Assembly: GCF_001463885.1 (NCBI RefSeq) | Contig: NZ_BBWQ01000025.1 | Coordinates: 62,001-126,000 of the forward strand | DNA: 64,000 nt | Direction: 5' to 3' | DNA from: Aureimonas altamirensis | Lineage (GTDB): Bacteria > Pseudomonadota > Alphaproteobacteria > Rhizobiales > Rhizobiaceae | In this document: positions 1 to 9,277 of the stretch, one piece after another | How the letters are laid out: every line of letters starts with the position of its first letter | How positions within the stretch are numbered: position 1 is the first letter of the stretch | Notes under the pieces: generated by a model | What the model saw: only the letters and a program-made list of their open reading frames with translations | Database searches by the model: none | What the model was told of the DNA's origin: nothing | Made by a program: the position numbers and the translations under genes

Positions 1-55
1 CCGTATCGGCCACGACTACCGTCATGTCCCGCAATTGTTGCAGCTTGCTCGTCAT
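1..55 (-). CDS. tal: Transaldolase, N-terminal fragment (gene runs off the left edge)
   Basis: Reading leftward from an ATG at 55-53, the 18 visible codons give MTSKLQQLRDMTVVVADT. This closely resembles the start of class I transaldolases of the MTSKLEQLR...VVADTGDI type. Transaldolase moves a dihydroxyacetone unit between sugar phosphates in the non-oxidative pentose phosphate pathway in the cytosol. Only the N-terminus is present, so catalytic residues cannot be checked. A purine-rich stretch just upstream of the ATG could serve as ribosome binding site. The gene is divergent from the cellulose operon. Confidence 0.75.
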   Translation of the reverse strand, partial: MTSKLQQLRDMTVVVADT

Positions 56-413
56 TGCCTTTCGAACCTCGTCTCTTGCGATTCGATGGGGGCGCCATAC
101 GGGCCCCGGATCATCGGATATCTGCCGTACTACATAATCATCGCGGCGCTTGGAAACACCGATTGGACGCAAGAGAAGTCTTAAGGCGTAAAATTTGTAC
201 GTGGCTGGGCGGACACAACCACTGGTATTTTTCCTGTGCACAATCCCGGCAACTGGACGTCAGGTCTGCGAAACGGAATAAATACTCTTGTTCGCATCCG
301 GCCTACCGCCTTTTCCGTATACTCGAAAGGGGTAGCGGCGGCAGGTTGCGATACGCCGGAAGCCGTCTCCCATGGTCCGGCACTATCGACAGGAGTGTTT
401 CAGCCTCGTGCCC
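56..413. other. Divergent intergenic region between tal and the cellulose operon
   Basis: About 358 bases without a convincing gene. Both flanking genes point away from it, so it should hold the tal promoter and the promoter of the cellulose operon. A TATACT hexamer at 318-323 is a possible -10 element for the operon, but no good -35 lies at 16-18 bases. Open frames crossing the region on the plus strand have no protein-like composition or ribosome binding site. Confidence 0.5.
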
Positions 414-1391
414 ATGCCGCGCTCAACGAGTTTCTTCCTGCGTTTATCATGCGTGGCATTTGCGGGCATGCTGCTTGCGGGGTGCATGACGGGTCAGCCC
501 GACCTGTCCTCCAGCTACCGTTACGTGCCGCCGGAGGGCGCGTTCGTGATGCCGCCGGCGGGCGGGCCACAGGTGGTCAGCGTCATCGAGCGGCGCTACA
601 CGGACGCCACCGAGCAGCGCATCGTGCTTGGGACGCAGGGCGGCCAGAGCGGCGAGAACTACATCCTCGTGCAGTTCTTCGGCCCGGTCGGCAATTCCGG
701 CCCCGGCATCGGCGACAGTCCGCTCAACGACCGGCCGTTGCGTGCGTCTGAAGTCGCAAAGGAGATCGCCGCCGCGATGCCCGGCGTGCCCATGCGCCAG
801 TCGCCCACCTACGTCCAGAACCGCTTTGGCACATTTTCCTACGCGATCGGGCGCGCCGGCAGCGGCGACATATGCCTGTACGCCTGGCAGCGCATCGTCG
901 GCATCGACAATGCGACGCTGATCCTGCGTGCGCGCGGCACGATCCAGCTACGCATGCGGCTCTGTGCACCGAACCAGAGCGAAGAGCAGCTCCTGCTGAC
1001 GATGTACGGCTTCTCCATCAACGCCTTCTTCGACAACTACCAGTGGAACCCTTACGGCGAGCCCGCTGGCCCATCCGAAACGCTCGGCCGCCCGGGCGAT
1101 CCGATCTACCCGGTTGCGGCCGGCGGTTTCGAGTCGGTGCTAGCCGATCCCGAACCCGAGCCTGCGCCGGTCGTACGGCGCGCCGCGCCGGCCCGCAGGG
1201 CCGTGCAGCAACAGCCCGCGCCCGTGTCGTCGGCACCGCTGCCGGCGCCTGTCGGCACGCCCGTTCCGCCGCCTCCGCCGGCTGCGCAGACCCCGTCGGT
1301 GCCGATGGCCCCGCCGCCGCCCTCCAGTGACAGGCCGTCCACGCCGCTCTGCATGCCGCATGAGAGCGGGGAGGGCGTCGTATGCCGATAG
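414..1391 (+). CDS. bcsN: Cellulose biosynthesis protein BcsN (lipoprotein)
   Basis: First gene of the cellulose operon. BcsN is found with bcsA/bcsB in rhizobia and relatives, where its exact role is unsettled; it is thought to support cellulose production at the envelope. The protein (about 325 aa) begins with a basic then hydrophobic signal ending in the lipobox LLAGC, so it is probably a lipoprotein. The last 90 or so residues are very rich in proline and alanine and look disordered. The ATG at 414 puts the signal peptide at the N-terminus. An in-frame GTG at 408 lies 12 bases after AGGAG and is an alternative; an ATG at 372 would add an untypical extension. It lies 34 bases before bcsA. 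Confidence 0.82.
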   Translation: MPRSTSFFLRLSCVAFAGMLLAGCMTGQPDLSSSYRYVPPEGAFVMPPAGGPQVVSVIERRYTDATEQRIVLGTQGGQSGENYILVQFFGPVGNSGPGIGDSPLNDRPLRASEVAKEIAAAMPGVPMRQSPTYVQNRFGTFSYAIGRAGSGDICLYAWQRIVGIDNATLILRARGTIQLRMRLCAPNQSEEQLLLTMYGFSINAFFDNYQWNPYGEPAGPSETLGRPGDPIYPVAAGGFESVLADPEPEPAPVVRRAAPARRAVQQQPAPVSSAPLPAPVGTPVPPPPPAAQTPSVPMAPPPPSSDRPSTPLCMPHESGEGVVCR

Positions 1392-1425
1392 AGCACCCGC
1401 GCAAGGGCTCCACGGGAGGTGACGA

Positions 1426-3615
1426 ATGACCGCCGGCACCTTCCTGCTCTGGGCACTCACCGCCGCGCTGTCGATTTCGCTGATCACGCTTCCGGTCAGC
1501 GTCGAGACGCAGCTTATCTCGGTTGCGCTGATCCTTGTGGCGATGGCCGTCATCAAGGGGCTCAAGCTTTCGGGCAACTGGCGTCTGGTGGCGCTGGCGC
1601 TCGGTACCGCCGTCGTGTTGCGATACGTCTATTGGCGGACGACGAGCACGCTGCCACCCATCAACCAGCCCGAGAACTTCGTGCCGGGACTGCTGGTCTA
1701 TCTGGCCGAGATGTACAGCGTGTTCATGCTGTTCCTCAGCCTGTTCGTGGTGGCCTCGCCCATACCGCCGCGGCCGCCGCGCCCGGCCGAGAAGCCCGAG
1801 GACCTGCCCTTCGTCGACGTCTTCGTACCGACGTACAACGAGGATGCCGGGCTTCTGGCCAATACGCTGGCCGCGTGCCTTGCGATCGACTATCCGGCCG
1901 ACAAGCTCAAGGTCTGGCTGCTGGATGACGGCGGCACGGTGCAGAAGCGCAATGCGGACGACCCGGAATCGGCCCAGGGCGCCGAGCGCCGATACAAGGA
2001 GCTTCAGGCTTTGTGCGCGTCGCTGGGCGCCATCTACCTGACGCGCGAGCGCAACGAGCATGCCAAGGCCGGCAATCTCAACAACGGCATGGCCTTCTCG
2101 ACCGGCGAACTCATCGTCGTCTTCGATGCCGACCATGCGCCGGCGCGCGACTTCCTGCGCGAGACGGTGGGCTATTTCCGCGAGGATCCGAAGCTTTTCC
2201 TGGTTCAGACGCCGCACTTCTTCCTGAACCCCGACCCGGTGGAACGGAACCTGCGGACATTCACGCATATGCCGTCCGAGAACGAGATGTTCTACGGCAT
2301 CATCCAGCGCGGCCTGGACAAATGGAACGCGGCCTTCTTCTGCGGCTCGGCCGCTGTGCTCAGCCGCAAGGCGCTTCAGACGACCGGTGGCTTTTCCGGT
2401 GTCAGCATCACCGAGGATTGCGAAACCGCGATCGAGCTGCATTCGCGCGGGTGGAACAGCGTCTATGTGGACAAGCCGCTGATCGCCGGTCTGCAACCCG
2501 CCACCTTCGCCAGCTTCATCGGCCAGCGCTCGCGCTGGGCACAGGGCATGATGCAGATCCTGCGGTATCGCTTCCCGCCGCTGAAGCGCGGGCTCTCCTT
2601 GCCGCAACGTCTTTGCTACATGTCGTCGACACTGTTCTGGCTGTTTCCGTTTCCGCGCGCGATGTTCCTTGTCGCGCCGTTGTTCTACCTCTTCCTCGAC
2701 CTCGAGATCTTCACGGCGTCCGGTGGTGAGTTCCTGGCCTATACGCTGACCTACATGGCCGTGAACCTGATGATGCAGAACTACATGTACGGCTATTTCC
2801 GCTGGCCATGGATTTCAGAGCTGTACGAGTATGTGCAGACGGTGCATCTGTTGCCGGCCGTCATCTCCGTGATGCTGAACCCCAGCAAGCCGACCTTCAA
2901 GGTGACGGCCAAGGACGAGTCCATCGCCGAAAGCCGGCTGTCCGAGATCGCCCTGCCCTTCTTCGTCATTTTCTTCGTGCTCCTGGCCGCCGTCGGCGTC
3001 ACCATCTGGCGCATCTACACCGAGCCCTATCGCGCCGACCTGACATTGGTGGTGGGTGGCTGGAACCTGCTCAACCTGTTGATCGCGGGATGTGCGCTCG
3101 GCGTCGTTTCGGAACGGTCGTCCAAGCGCCAGACCCAGCGCGTGCGGATCAAGCGCCGTTGCGAGATCGAGGTGGACGGACAGGTCCTGCCCGGCACCAT
3201 CGAGGACGTCTCCGTCTCCGGCGCGCGCATCCGCGTCTTCGGCACCCTGCCCGCCGATCTTGGCCAGCATGTCGATGCGATCCTGCGGTTCAAGCCCAGC
3301 CGTCCGATGCGGAGCGAGGCCCTTGCCATCGACATCCGCAATGTCGAACGCGTCGGCAACGGCGCGGCCATCGGTTGCCAATTCGCACCGGCAACTGCCT
3401 TGCAGTACAGCCTGATCTCCGATCTCGTCTTCGCCAATTCCGACCAGTGGTCGGCCATCCAGCAATCGCGTCGCAGGAACCCGGGCGTGATCCGCGGTAC
3501 GCTGTACTTCCTGCAGATCGCCGTATTCCAGACGCAGCGGGGCCTGTTCTATATGTTCCGGCAGCGTTTCGGACGGGCCGAAAAGCCCGCCACAGTCCAG
3601 GCGCCCGCCCAATGA
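1426..3615 (+). CDS. bcsA: Cellulose synthase catalytic subunit (UDP-forming)
   Basis: Polymerises UDP-glucose into beta-1,4-glucan and threads the chain across the inner membrane. The 729-residue protein has several N-terminal membrane segments, then a family 2 glycosyltransferase domain. It shows the PTYNE strand near 137, the paired aspartates D167/D168, DAD at 234-236, the TED motif at 329-331 and QRSRW at 367-371. More membrane segments follow, then a C-terminal PilZ domain with an arginine-rich RxxxR element at about 572-578 and a D-x-S-x-S-G element near 596. This indicates activation by cyclic di-GMP. The stop overlaps the start of bcsB (ATGA), so the two are translationally coupled. 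Length and motifs are complete. Confidence 0.97.
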   Translation: MTAGTFLLWALTAALSISLITLPVSVETQLISVALILVAMAVIKGLKLSGNWRLVALALGTAVVLRYVYWRTTSTLPPINQPENFVPGLLVYLAEMYSVFMLFLSLFVVASPIPPRPPRPAEKPEDLPFVDVFVPTYNEDAGLLANTLAACLAIDYPADKLKVWLLDDGGTVQKRNADDPESAQGAERRYKELQALCASLGAIYLTRERNEHAKAGNLNNGMAFSTGELIVVFDADHAPARDFLRETVGYFREDPKLFLVQTPHFFLNPDPVERNLRTFTHMPSENEMFYGIIQRGLDKWNAAFFCGSAAVLSRKALQTTGGFSGVSITEDCETAIELHSRGWNSVYVDKPLIAGLQPATFASFIGQRSRWAQGMMQILRYRFPPLKRGLSLPQRLCYMSSTLFWLFPFPRAMFLVAPLFYLFLDLEIFTASGGEFLAYTLTYMAVNLMMQNYMYGYFRWPWISELYEYVQTVHLLPAVISVMLNPSKPTFKVTAKDESIAESRLSEIALPFFVIFFVLLAAVGVTIWRIYTEPYRADLTLVVGGWNLLNLLIAGCALGVVSERSSKRQTQRVRIKRRCEIEVDGQVLPGTIEDVSVSGARIRVFGTLPADLGQHVDAILRFKPSRPMRSEALAIDIRNVERVGNGAAIGCQFAPATALQYSLISDLVFANSDQWSAIQQSRRRNPGVIRGTLYFLQIAVFQTQRGLFYMFRQRFGRAEKPATVQAPAQ

Positions 3616-5972
3616 AGCGCCGCCTCGCACCCCTTCTCGTTGCGCTTCTCTGCGTGTTGTCCGGCGCCGGCCCCGCAATGGCGCAGTCCAGCCCCTTCGA
3701 CATGTCCGACGAGCGGCCGGAGGAACCCGCCCCCGTACCCCAGCAACCAGCCGCTCCGCCGCCCGCCGGGCAGACGCCGGCTGCGCAAGCGCCAAGCCCC
3801 GCGCAGCCCCCCGCCACTGTCGAGGAGGCCCGGCCCTTCCAGCGGTTCGTTTCGCCGTTCGAACGCCTGACGCTGGCCGGCGAGACGGCGCGCCGCGCCT
3901 GGTCCATCTATCTGACGCCGGAAGAGGCCGCAGCCGGAAACCGGCTGAGCATCGGCTACCAGAATGCCATCTTCGTTGCGCCGGAAGCCTCGCGGCTGCG
4001 TGTCAGCATCAACGGCGCGATGCTGGTCGACGAGGCCATCGCCTCGCCGGACACCGTCTCCGACCTTGCGTCGGACATCGCGCCGGGCCTTCTCAAGCCG
4101 GGCTACAACCTGATCCAGTTCGAAGCCTCCATGCGGCATCGGACCGATTGCAGCATCTCGTCCACCTACGATCTGTGGACGGAGATCGCCACCGCCCGCA
4201 CCTTCCTGCAGTTCTCCGATCCGGATGCGGGGCAGATGCGCCGGCTGGAGGATTTCCGGGCCCTCGGCGTCGATGCCACCGGCTCCACCCGCTTCACCAT
4301 CGTCGTGCCCGCCACCGAGATGGCCTCGGCCACGGAGCCTCTGGTTCAGCTTGCGCAGGGTCTGTCGCTGATGGCTGCAATGCCGAACCAGTCGGTGCGC
4401 GTCGTATCGGAGCTGCCGCAGGCAATGGGACCGGGGGAGGCCGTCGTCCTTCTGGGTCCGGCGGGCTCTCTCCGCCGTCTCGTGCCGCAACTTCCCGACC
4501 AGGCGGGCAGCGCGGCCACCCTCGATTTCCTGCCCGGCATCGTCGAGGGCGGAACGGTCATGCTGGTGACCGGCGCCGGATGGTCCGACGTCAACGCCGC
4601 CATCCGCCAGATCACCGCCCCGTCCGAACGCGCCGTCTCGGTCATCCGCACCGTTCTGTCCTACAATGGCTGGATCTACCCGGAGGCCCCGTTCGTTCTG
4701 GGCGATTCCAGCATCAGCCTTGCAACGCTGGGCGTTGCCACGTCCGAATTTTCCGGCCGGCGCTTCAATACCGAATTCAATATCGGCATCCCCTCGGACT
4801 TCTACGCCGAAGCCTACGGAGAGGCCCGGCTGGTGCTGGATGCCGCCTACTCGCGCGATATCCTGCCCGGCAGCCATCTCGACGTCTATGTGAACGGCAA
4901 TATCGCAACCACCGTGCCACTGGGTGCAGGCAGCGGCGCGATCCTGCGGCAGGTGCCCGTCAACGTCACGATGCGGCACTTCCGGCCTGGGCTGAACCGA
5001 GTGGCGATCGAAGTGGTGCTACTGACGGCAAGCGACGCCGTCTGCGCCCCGGGCGCAAGCGCCGGCAACGACGTCCGCTTCGCGCTCTTCGACACATCCA
5101 CCTTCGACATCCCCAACTTTGCGCGGATCGGCACGCGCCCCAACCTGGCGGCACTGGGGGGCACCGGCTTCCCGTACAACCGGCTGACCGAGCCTCTTCC
5201 CGTCATCATGGATCGCGGCAGCCGCGAGACGCTGGCAGCAACGGCGACGCTGGTATCCCGTCTCGCCCAGGCGGCCGGCCGGGTGATCCCGATCGATACG
5301 ACGATTCCCATTACATCGCTGTCCAACCGCAACGCCTTGTTCGTCAGCACGCTGCCACAGGTACCGGTGGGCGTGCTGGCAGCGGTCGGCATCGCCGAGC
5401 AGGCGCGCGTCAGCGGAGGTGACACGACCGGCCAGTCGGCCGCTTCCGCCGGAACCGTCGCAGCCATGAACCGGTGGAGCAGCGAAGTCGGCACCAACTG
5501 GCTGCATCCGGTGGAACGGTTGCGCGAATGGCTGTCGGAGACATTCGACCTGTCTTTCGACGCGCTGCGGCTGCTGCCGTCCGACGATGCGCCCTACATG
5601 CCCGCGCCCGGCGTATCCTTTATTCTGGCGCAGGGCGCCAGCCCCGGCGGCGACGCAGCCTGGACGCTGGCAACAGCCGCCACCGACGAGGACATGTTGA
5701 CCGGCATCGACCGGCTGGTGCGGTCGGATGGATGGTCCGAGCTGACCGGGCGCCTGATGAACTACACCGCGTCGACCGACAGCTACGCGAACGTTCCGGT
5801 GTCTAATGTCGAGTTCTTCCAGACGCAGCCCCTATCCTACTCGAACCTGCGCCTGGTGGCCGCAAACGCCCTGTCGGAGAATATCCTTCTGTACGCCGCG
5901 ATGCTCATTCTGTTCTCCATCATCCTCGGCGTCGCGACGACGTGGCTGACCAAACGCCTGGGGCGCCATTGA
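3612..5972 (+). CDS. bcsB: Cellulose synthase periplasmic subunit BcsB
   Basis: BcsB is the periplasmic, membrane-anchored partner of BcsA and guides the glucan through the periplasm with its carbohydrate-binding and flavodoxin-like domains. This 786-residue protein has a cleavable signal peptide ending near AMA, a proline/alanine-rich stretch (about 30-70), the large beta-rich body, and a single hydrophobic C-terminal helix followed by basic residues, as expected for the tail that packs against BcsA. The ATG at 3612 overlaps the bcsA stop by four bases, and the signal peptide starts there. Longer upstream reading in this frame is out-of-frame bcsA sequence. It overlaps bcsZ at TGATG. Confidence 0.95.
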   Translation: MKRRLAPLLVALLCVLSGAGPAMAQSSPFDMSDERPEEPAPVPQQPAAPPPAGQTPAAQAPSPAQPPATVEEARPFQRFVSPFERLTLAGETARRAWSIYLTPEEAAAGNRLSIGYQNAIFVAPEASRLRVSINGAMLVDEAIASPDTVSDLASDIAPGLLKPGYNLIQFEASMRHRTDCSISSTYDLWTEIATARTFLQFSDPDAGQMRRLEDFRALGVDATGSTRFTIVVPATEMASATEPLVQLAQGLSLMAAMPNQSVRVVSELPQAMGPGEAVVLLGPAGSLRRLVPQLPDQAGSAATLDFLPGIVEGGTVMLVTGAGWSDVNAAIRQITAPSERAVSVIRTVLSYNGWIYPEAPFVLGDSSISLATLGVATSEFSGRRFNTEFNIGIPSDFYAEAYGEARLVLDAAYSRDILPGSHLDVYVNGNIATTVPLGAGSGAILRQVPVNVTMRHFRPGLNRVAIEVVLLTASDAVCAPGASAGNDVRFALFDTSTFDIPNFARIGTRPNLAALGGTGFPYNRLTEPLPVIMDRGSRETLAATATLVSRLAQAAGRVIPIDTTIPITSLSNRNALFVSTLPQVPVGVLAAVGIAEQARVSGGDTTGQSAASAGTVAAMNRWSSEVGTNWLHPVERLREWLSETFDLSFDALRLLPSDDAPYMPAPGVSFILAQGASPGGDAAWTLATAATDEDMLTGIDRLVRSDGWSELTGRLMNYTASTDSYANVPVSNVEFFQTQPLSYSNLRLVAANALSENILLYAAMLILFSIILGVATTWLTKRLGRH

Positions 5973-7018
5973 TGATCCGACGCCTGAAAGCCCTCCTGTC
6001 CTGTGCGCTCGCCATGCTGTCGCTGACCGGTCCCGCCGCTGCGGCTTCCATCGACGCGGCCGACTGGCGCGCCTATGCCGACGCCTTCGTGGAGCCGAAC
6101 GGACGCGTCGTGGATACGGCCAACGGCCGCATCAGCCACACCGAGGGCCAGGGCTACGGGATGCTGCTGGCGTTTCTGGCGGACGACAGGGGAGATTTCG
6201 AAAGGATCTGGTCCTTCACCCGGACCGAAATGCTGCTGCGTGACGACGGGCTGGCCATGTGGCGCTGGGACCCCGCTTCGACACCCCGCGTCACCGACCC
6301 CAACAATGCCAGCGACGGCGACATCCTCATCGCCTATGCGCTCGGCCTCGCGGGCCGGGCCTGGCAGCGGGCGGACCTCACCAACGCCGGCGCAGCGCTG
6401 GCAACCTCCATCGCCGACAAGGTCGTGGTGCAGCACGGCGGCGCGCCGATCCTTCTGCCGGGCGTGGACGGCTATGGCAGCGACGCGCGAGACGATGGAC
6501 CCGTCGTCAACCTGTCCTACTGGGTCTTCGAGGCCTTCCCCGTGCTTCAGCAACTGGCTCCCGGCACCGACTGGGAGGCCCTGTCGCAAAACGGCATCGC
6601 GCTGACGAAGCGCTCTCTTGGCCCGGACCGGCCGCTGCCGCCCGAATGGCTGTCGGTCGAGACCGTGCCGCGGCCGGCCAAGGGCTTCAAGGACGAGTTC
6701 GGCTATAACGCCATCCGCATACCGCTGTATCTGATCCGGGGCGAGATTGCGGAGCCGGAGCTGATCCGCAGCCTGATTTCGGCGATGGCGCCGGACGGCA
6801 CCGCCGTCAACCTGGTCGACCTGACCAATGGCCAGGTGACCGAACGTTTGACCGACCCCGGCTACCGCATCCTGCCGGCGCTGGCCGCCTGCGCCCTGGA
6901 CAAAACCGCCATTCCGGCCGAGCTGCGCCAGTTCCAGCCTACGCTCTATTACCCGTCGACGCTGCATCTCCTGTCCCTCGCCTATGTTGCCGAGCGCCAT
7001 CCGGAGTGCCTGTCATGA
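5972..7018 (+). CDS. bcsZ: Periplasmic endo-1,4-beta-glucanase (glycoside hydrolase family 8), BcsZ/CelC
   Basis: Cellulase of the cellulose operon that trims nascent glucan and is often needed for normal cellulose output. The 348-aa protein has a signal peptide (roughly residues 1-25) and the GH8 signature with the probable general-acid glutamate E58 in HTEGQGYGM. A second acidic cluster, D174/D175, lies in DDGPVVNLSYW. The start ATG shares bases with the bcsB stop (TGATG) and the 3' end overlaps the next gene by four bases, so it sits inside a coupled operon. Size is typical for BcsZ. Confidence 0.94.
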   Translation: MIRRLKALLSCALAMLSLTGPAAAASIDAADWRAYADAFVEPNGRVVDTANGRISHTEGQGYGMLLAFLADDRGDFERIWSFTRTEMLLRDDGLAMWRWDPASTPRVTDPNNASDGDILIAYALGLAGRAWQRADLTNAGAALATSIADKVVVQHGGAPILLPGVDGYGSDARDDGPVVNLSYWVFEAFPVLQQLAPGTDWEALSQNGIALTKRSLGPDRPLPPEWLSVETVPRPAKGFKDEFGYNAIRIPLYLIRGEIAEPELIRSLISAMAPDGTAVNLVDLTNGQVTERLTDPGYRILPALAACALDKTAIPAELRQFQPTLYYPSTLHLLSLAYVAERHPECLS

Positions 7019-9273
7019 ACAATATCAGCCTCTTCGGCGCAGGTGCGGGGCTGATCGCCCTCCTGGGAATATCGGGGCCGCTGTCGCCCTTTTCGTCCGA
7101 CGTGACACGAGCCCCCGACAGCCGCCTTCTGGCGCAGGCGACGCCGGCCCCCACCGCTCCGGCAGCATCCCCGGCCCCGGCTTCGGGCCCAGCTCCCGCC
7201 GCATCCGGTGTGCCGGAAGTCGACGAAACGGCGTTGCGCTATTTCGCACGGCAGGGCGACACGCGCCGGCTGGAGGCCGAGATCGCCCGCCTGCGCTCGC
7301 TCTATCCCGATTGGACGCCGCCGGCCGACCCACTGGCCGTCGAGGATGCCGGCGATCCGCAGCTCGACAGGATGTGGCAACTCTACGCCCAGGGCCAGTA
7401 TCCCCAGGTCCGCGAAGCGATCGCGCAGCGGCAGGCGCGCGAACCGGCATGGCAGGTTCCGGCCGACCTTCTGGACCGGCTCGCGCTAGCCGAGGCCCGG
7501 CAGCAGATCATCAATGCGTCCGACCTCAAGCAATTCGAGACGGTGGTGCGCCTGGGGGCCGACAATCCCAGCCTGCTGACCTGCAGCGACGTCGACGTGC
7601 TGTGGCGGGTGGCCGCCGCCTTTGCCCAGACGGATCGTCCGGCCCGGGCGACCGACGCCTACCGCTACATCCTGACCAACTGCAACGACGCCAACGAGCG
7701 TCTTGCAACGGTTCAGATGGCGCTGCCACTCCTGTCGAAAAACGACCTGCAGCAATTGCTGTCGCTGGAGCGGACCGGCCCGAACGGCGTGGGCGAGTTC
7801 CAGCCGGTGCGCGTGGATATCGCACGTCAGGCCGTTGCCGATGGCGGCAGCAACCCCGACGAAACCGTTCCGCAGGCCGACCTGCGGTTGGTGGAGGAAG
7901 CCGCGCGGGCCTCCGACACGGCAAGCGATCCGATGCTCCTCGGCTGGTACTATGTGCAACGTCAGGCCTATGACGATGCGCGGCGCTGGTTTTCCATGGC
8001 GGCGGAACGCGAGCCCACCGCAGAGGCGGCGCGCGGACTTGCCCTTTCGCTGATCGGCCTTCGCCAATTTGCCGAGGCCGAGGCCGCGATGCGGCCATAC
8101 AGCAGCGAATCGACCCAGTCGCGTTCGGTGTATCTAGCTGCCGCGGCCAATCTTCTGGCGATCGAGCCGCCTGTCAGCCTGCCCCAGGAAGTCCTTGCGC
8201 GCATCGTGCAGGAGGTGGCGACGGGCCGCGACGCCGCGACCGCCGAGCAGCTCGGCTGGTATTCCTATGCGCTAAACCAGTTCCAGACCGCCGGACAGTG
8301 GTTCACGACGAGCCTGGAGTGGCGCCCCGACGGCGAGCTGGCGGCATTCGGCCTGGCGTTGACGCGCCAGCGGCTCGGCGATGCGGCGGGCCTTCGGGCG
8401 ATCCAGCAGCAATGGGCCGGCCGCTCCGAGCGCATCGCCAACATCGGACGGGATTGGCGGGGCGCTGCGCCGCAGGCGACAACGACCCCGCCGGCTCCTG
8501 TGCAAACCATGCAGCCCGTGCCGCTGCAGCCGATCGCCCAGGCCCTGCCCCAGCAGCCCCAACCCCAGCAGCCCCTGCCGCAGGTGATCCAACAGCCGCA
8601 GCCGCAGCCTTTGCCCCAGGCGATGGCCTATGCGGAGCCGGCGCCCATGATGCAGCCGGCAGCGCCCGAGCAGCAGCCGGCACCCGCCCGGCAACAGGCC
8701 CCTGCCCCGCGCGTCGCCGCGTCCGGCGGCGGTGGTGGCGGCGGCTCTGGCACGACGGGATGTCGCGGCTTTGTCCCGCCGCAGAGCCTGTCGGCACAGG
8801 CTGCGTTGAACCGCGCCTGGTGCCTGATGGAGCTGAACCGCCCCATGGAGGCGGCTCCGGCTTTCGAGGTGGGTCTCCAGACGACCAATCCCACAACCCG
8901 GCAGGATGCCGCCTATGGCCTGGCGCTGGCCTATCTTCGGCAGAACCTGGTGGACAAGGCGGCTGTCGCCGCCACCATGGCCCCGCAGCCGCGTGCCCGC
9001 AGGATCGAGCTGGAGGGTTCTATCCTGTCGCAGCGCGCGACCAGCAATTTCGACGCCGGCCGCCCTGTCGAAACCATCATGACGCTGGATCAGAGGGCGC
9101 GGATCGTGCCCGAACAACTCGACCTGATGGTGCTGCGCGGCTATTCCTACATGCAGCTTCGCCGCTATCGCGATGCGGAGCGGGTGTTCAAGGCCGTGGC
9201 GGCCACCGGCAACCGCGAAGGGATACGCGGGCTGGCCGCGGTTCGGGAGGCCATGCGGCCCACCAGCCGCTGA
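7015..9273 (+). CDS. TPR-repeat protein of the cellulose operon (BcsC-like, no porin barrel seen)
   Basis: Last gene of the bcs operon, coupled to bcsZ by an ATGA overlap. The 752-aa product starts with a hydrophobic segment that may be a signal anchor, followed by an alanine/proline-rich stretch. Two regions of helical TPR-like repeats (about 60-490 and 600-745) are separated by a proline/glutamine-rich linker (about 490-570) and a glycine run near 575-583. In enterobacterial BcsC, periplasmic TPRs precede a C-terminal outer-membrane beta-barrel. No barrel-like C-terminus is apparent here; the protein ends shortly after a TPR-like helix. By context it is a periplasmic scaffold for glucan passage or complex assembly. 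Its exact role is inferred. Confidence 0.7.
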   Translation: MNNISLFGAGAGLIALLGISGPLSPFSSDVTRAPDSRLLAQATPAPTAPAASPAPASGPAPAASGVPEVDETALRYFARQGDTRRLEAEIARLRSLYPDWTPPADPLAVEDAGDPQLDRMWQLYAQGQYPQVREAIAQRQAREPAWQVPADLLDRLALAEARQQIINASDLKQFETVVRLGADNPSLLTCSDVDVLWRVAAAFAQTDRPARATDAYRYILTNCNDANERLATVQMALPLLSKNDLQQLLSLERTGPNGVGEFQPVRVDIARQAVADGGSNPDETVPQADLRLVEEAARASDTASDPMLLGWYYVQRQAYDDARRWFSMAAEREPTAEAARGLALSLIGLRQFAEAEAAMRPYSSESTQSRSVYLAAAANLLAIEPPVSLPQEVLARIVQEVATGRDAATAEQLGWYSYALNQFQTAGQWFTTSLEWRPDGELAAFGLALTRQRLGDAAGLRAIQQQWAGRSERIANIGRDWRGAAPQATTTPPAPVQTMQPVPLQPIAQALPQQPQPQQPLPQVIQQPQPQPLPQAMAYAEPAPMMQPAAPEQQPAPARQQAPAPRVAASGGGGGGGSGTTGCRGFVPPQSLSAQAALNRAWCLMELNRPMEAAPAFEVGLQTTNPTTRQDAAYGLALAYLRQNLVDKAAVAATMAPQPRARRIELEGSILSQRATSNFDAGRPVETIMTLDQRARIVPEQLDLMVLRGYSYMQLRRYRDAERVFKAVAATGNREGIRGLAAVREAMRPTSR

Positions 9274-9277
9274 CGCT

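Noticed and set aside
372-413. Upstream ATG for bcsN at 372
   Set aside because: It would put 14 untypical residues before the lipoprotein signal. Starts at 408 or 414 fit the ribosome site and signal better.
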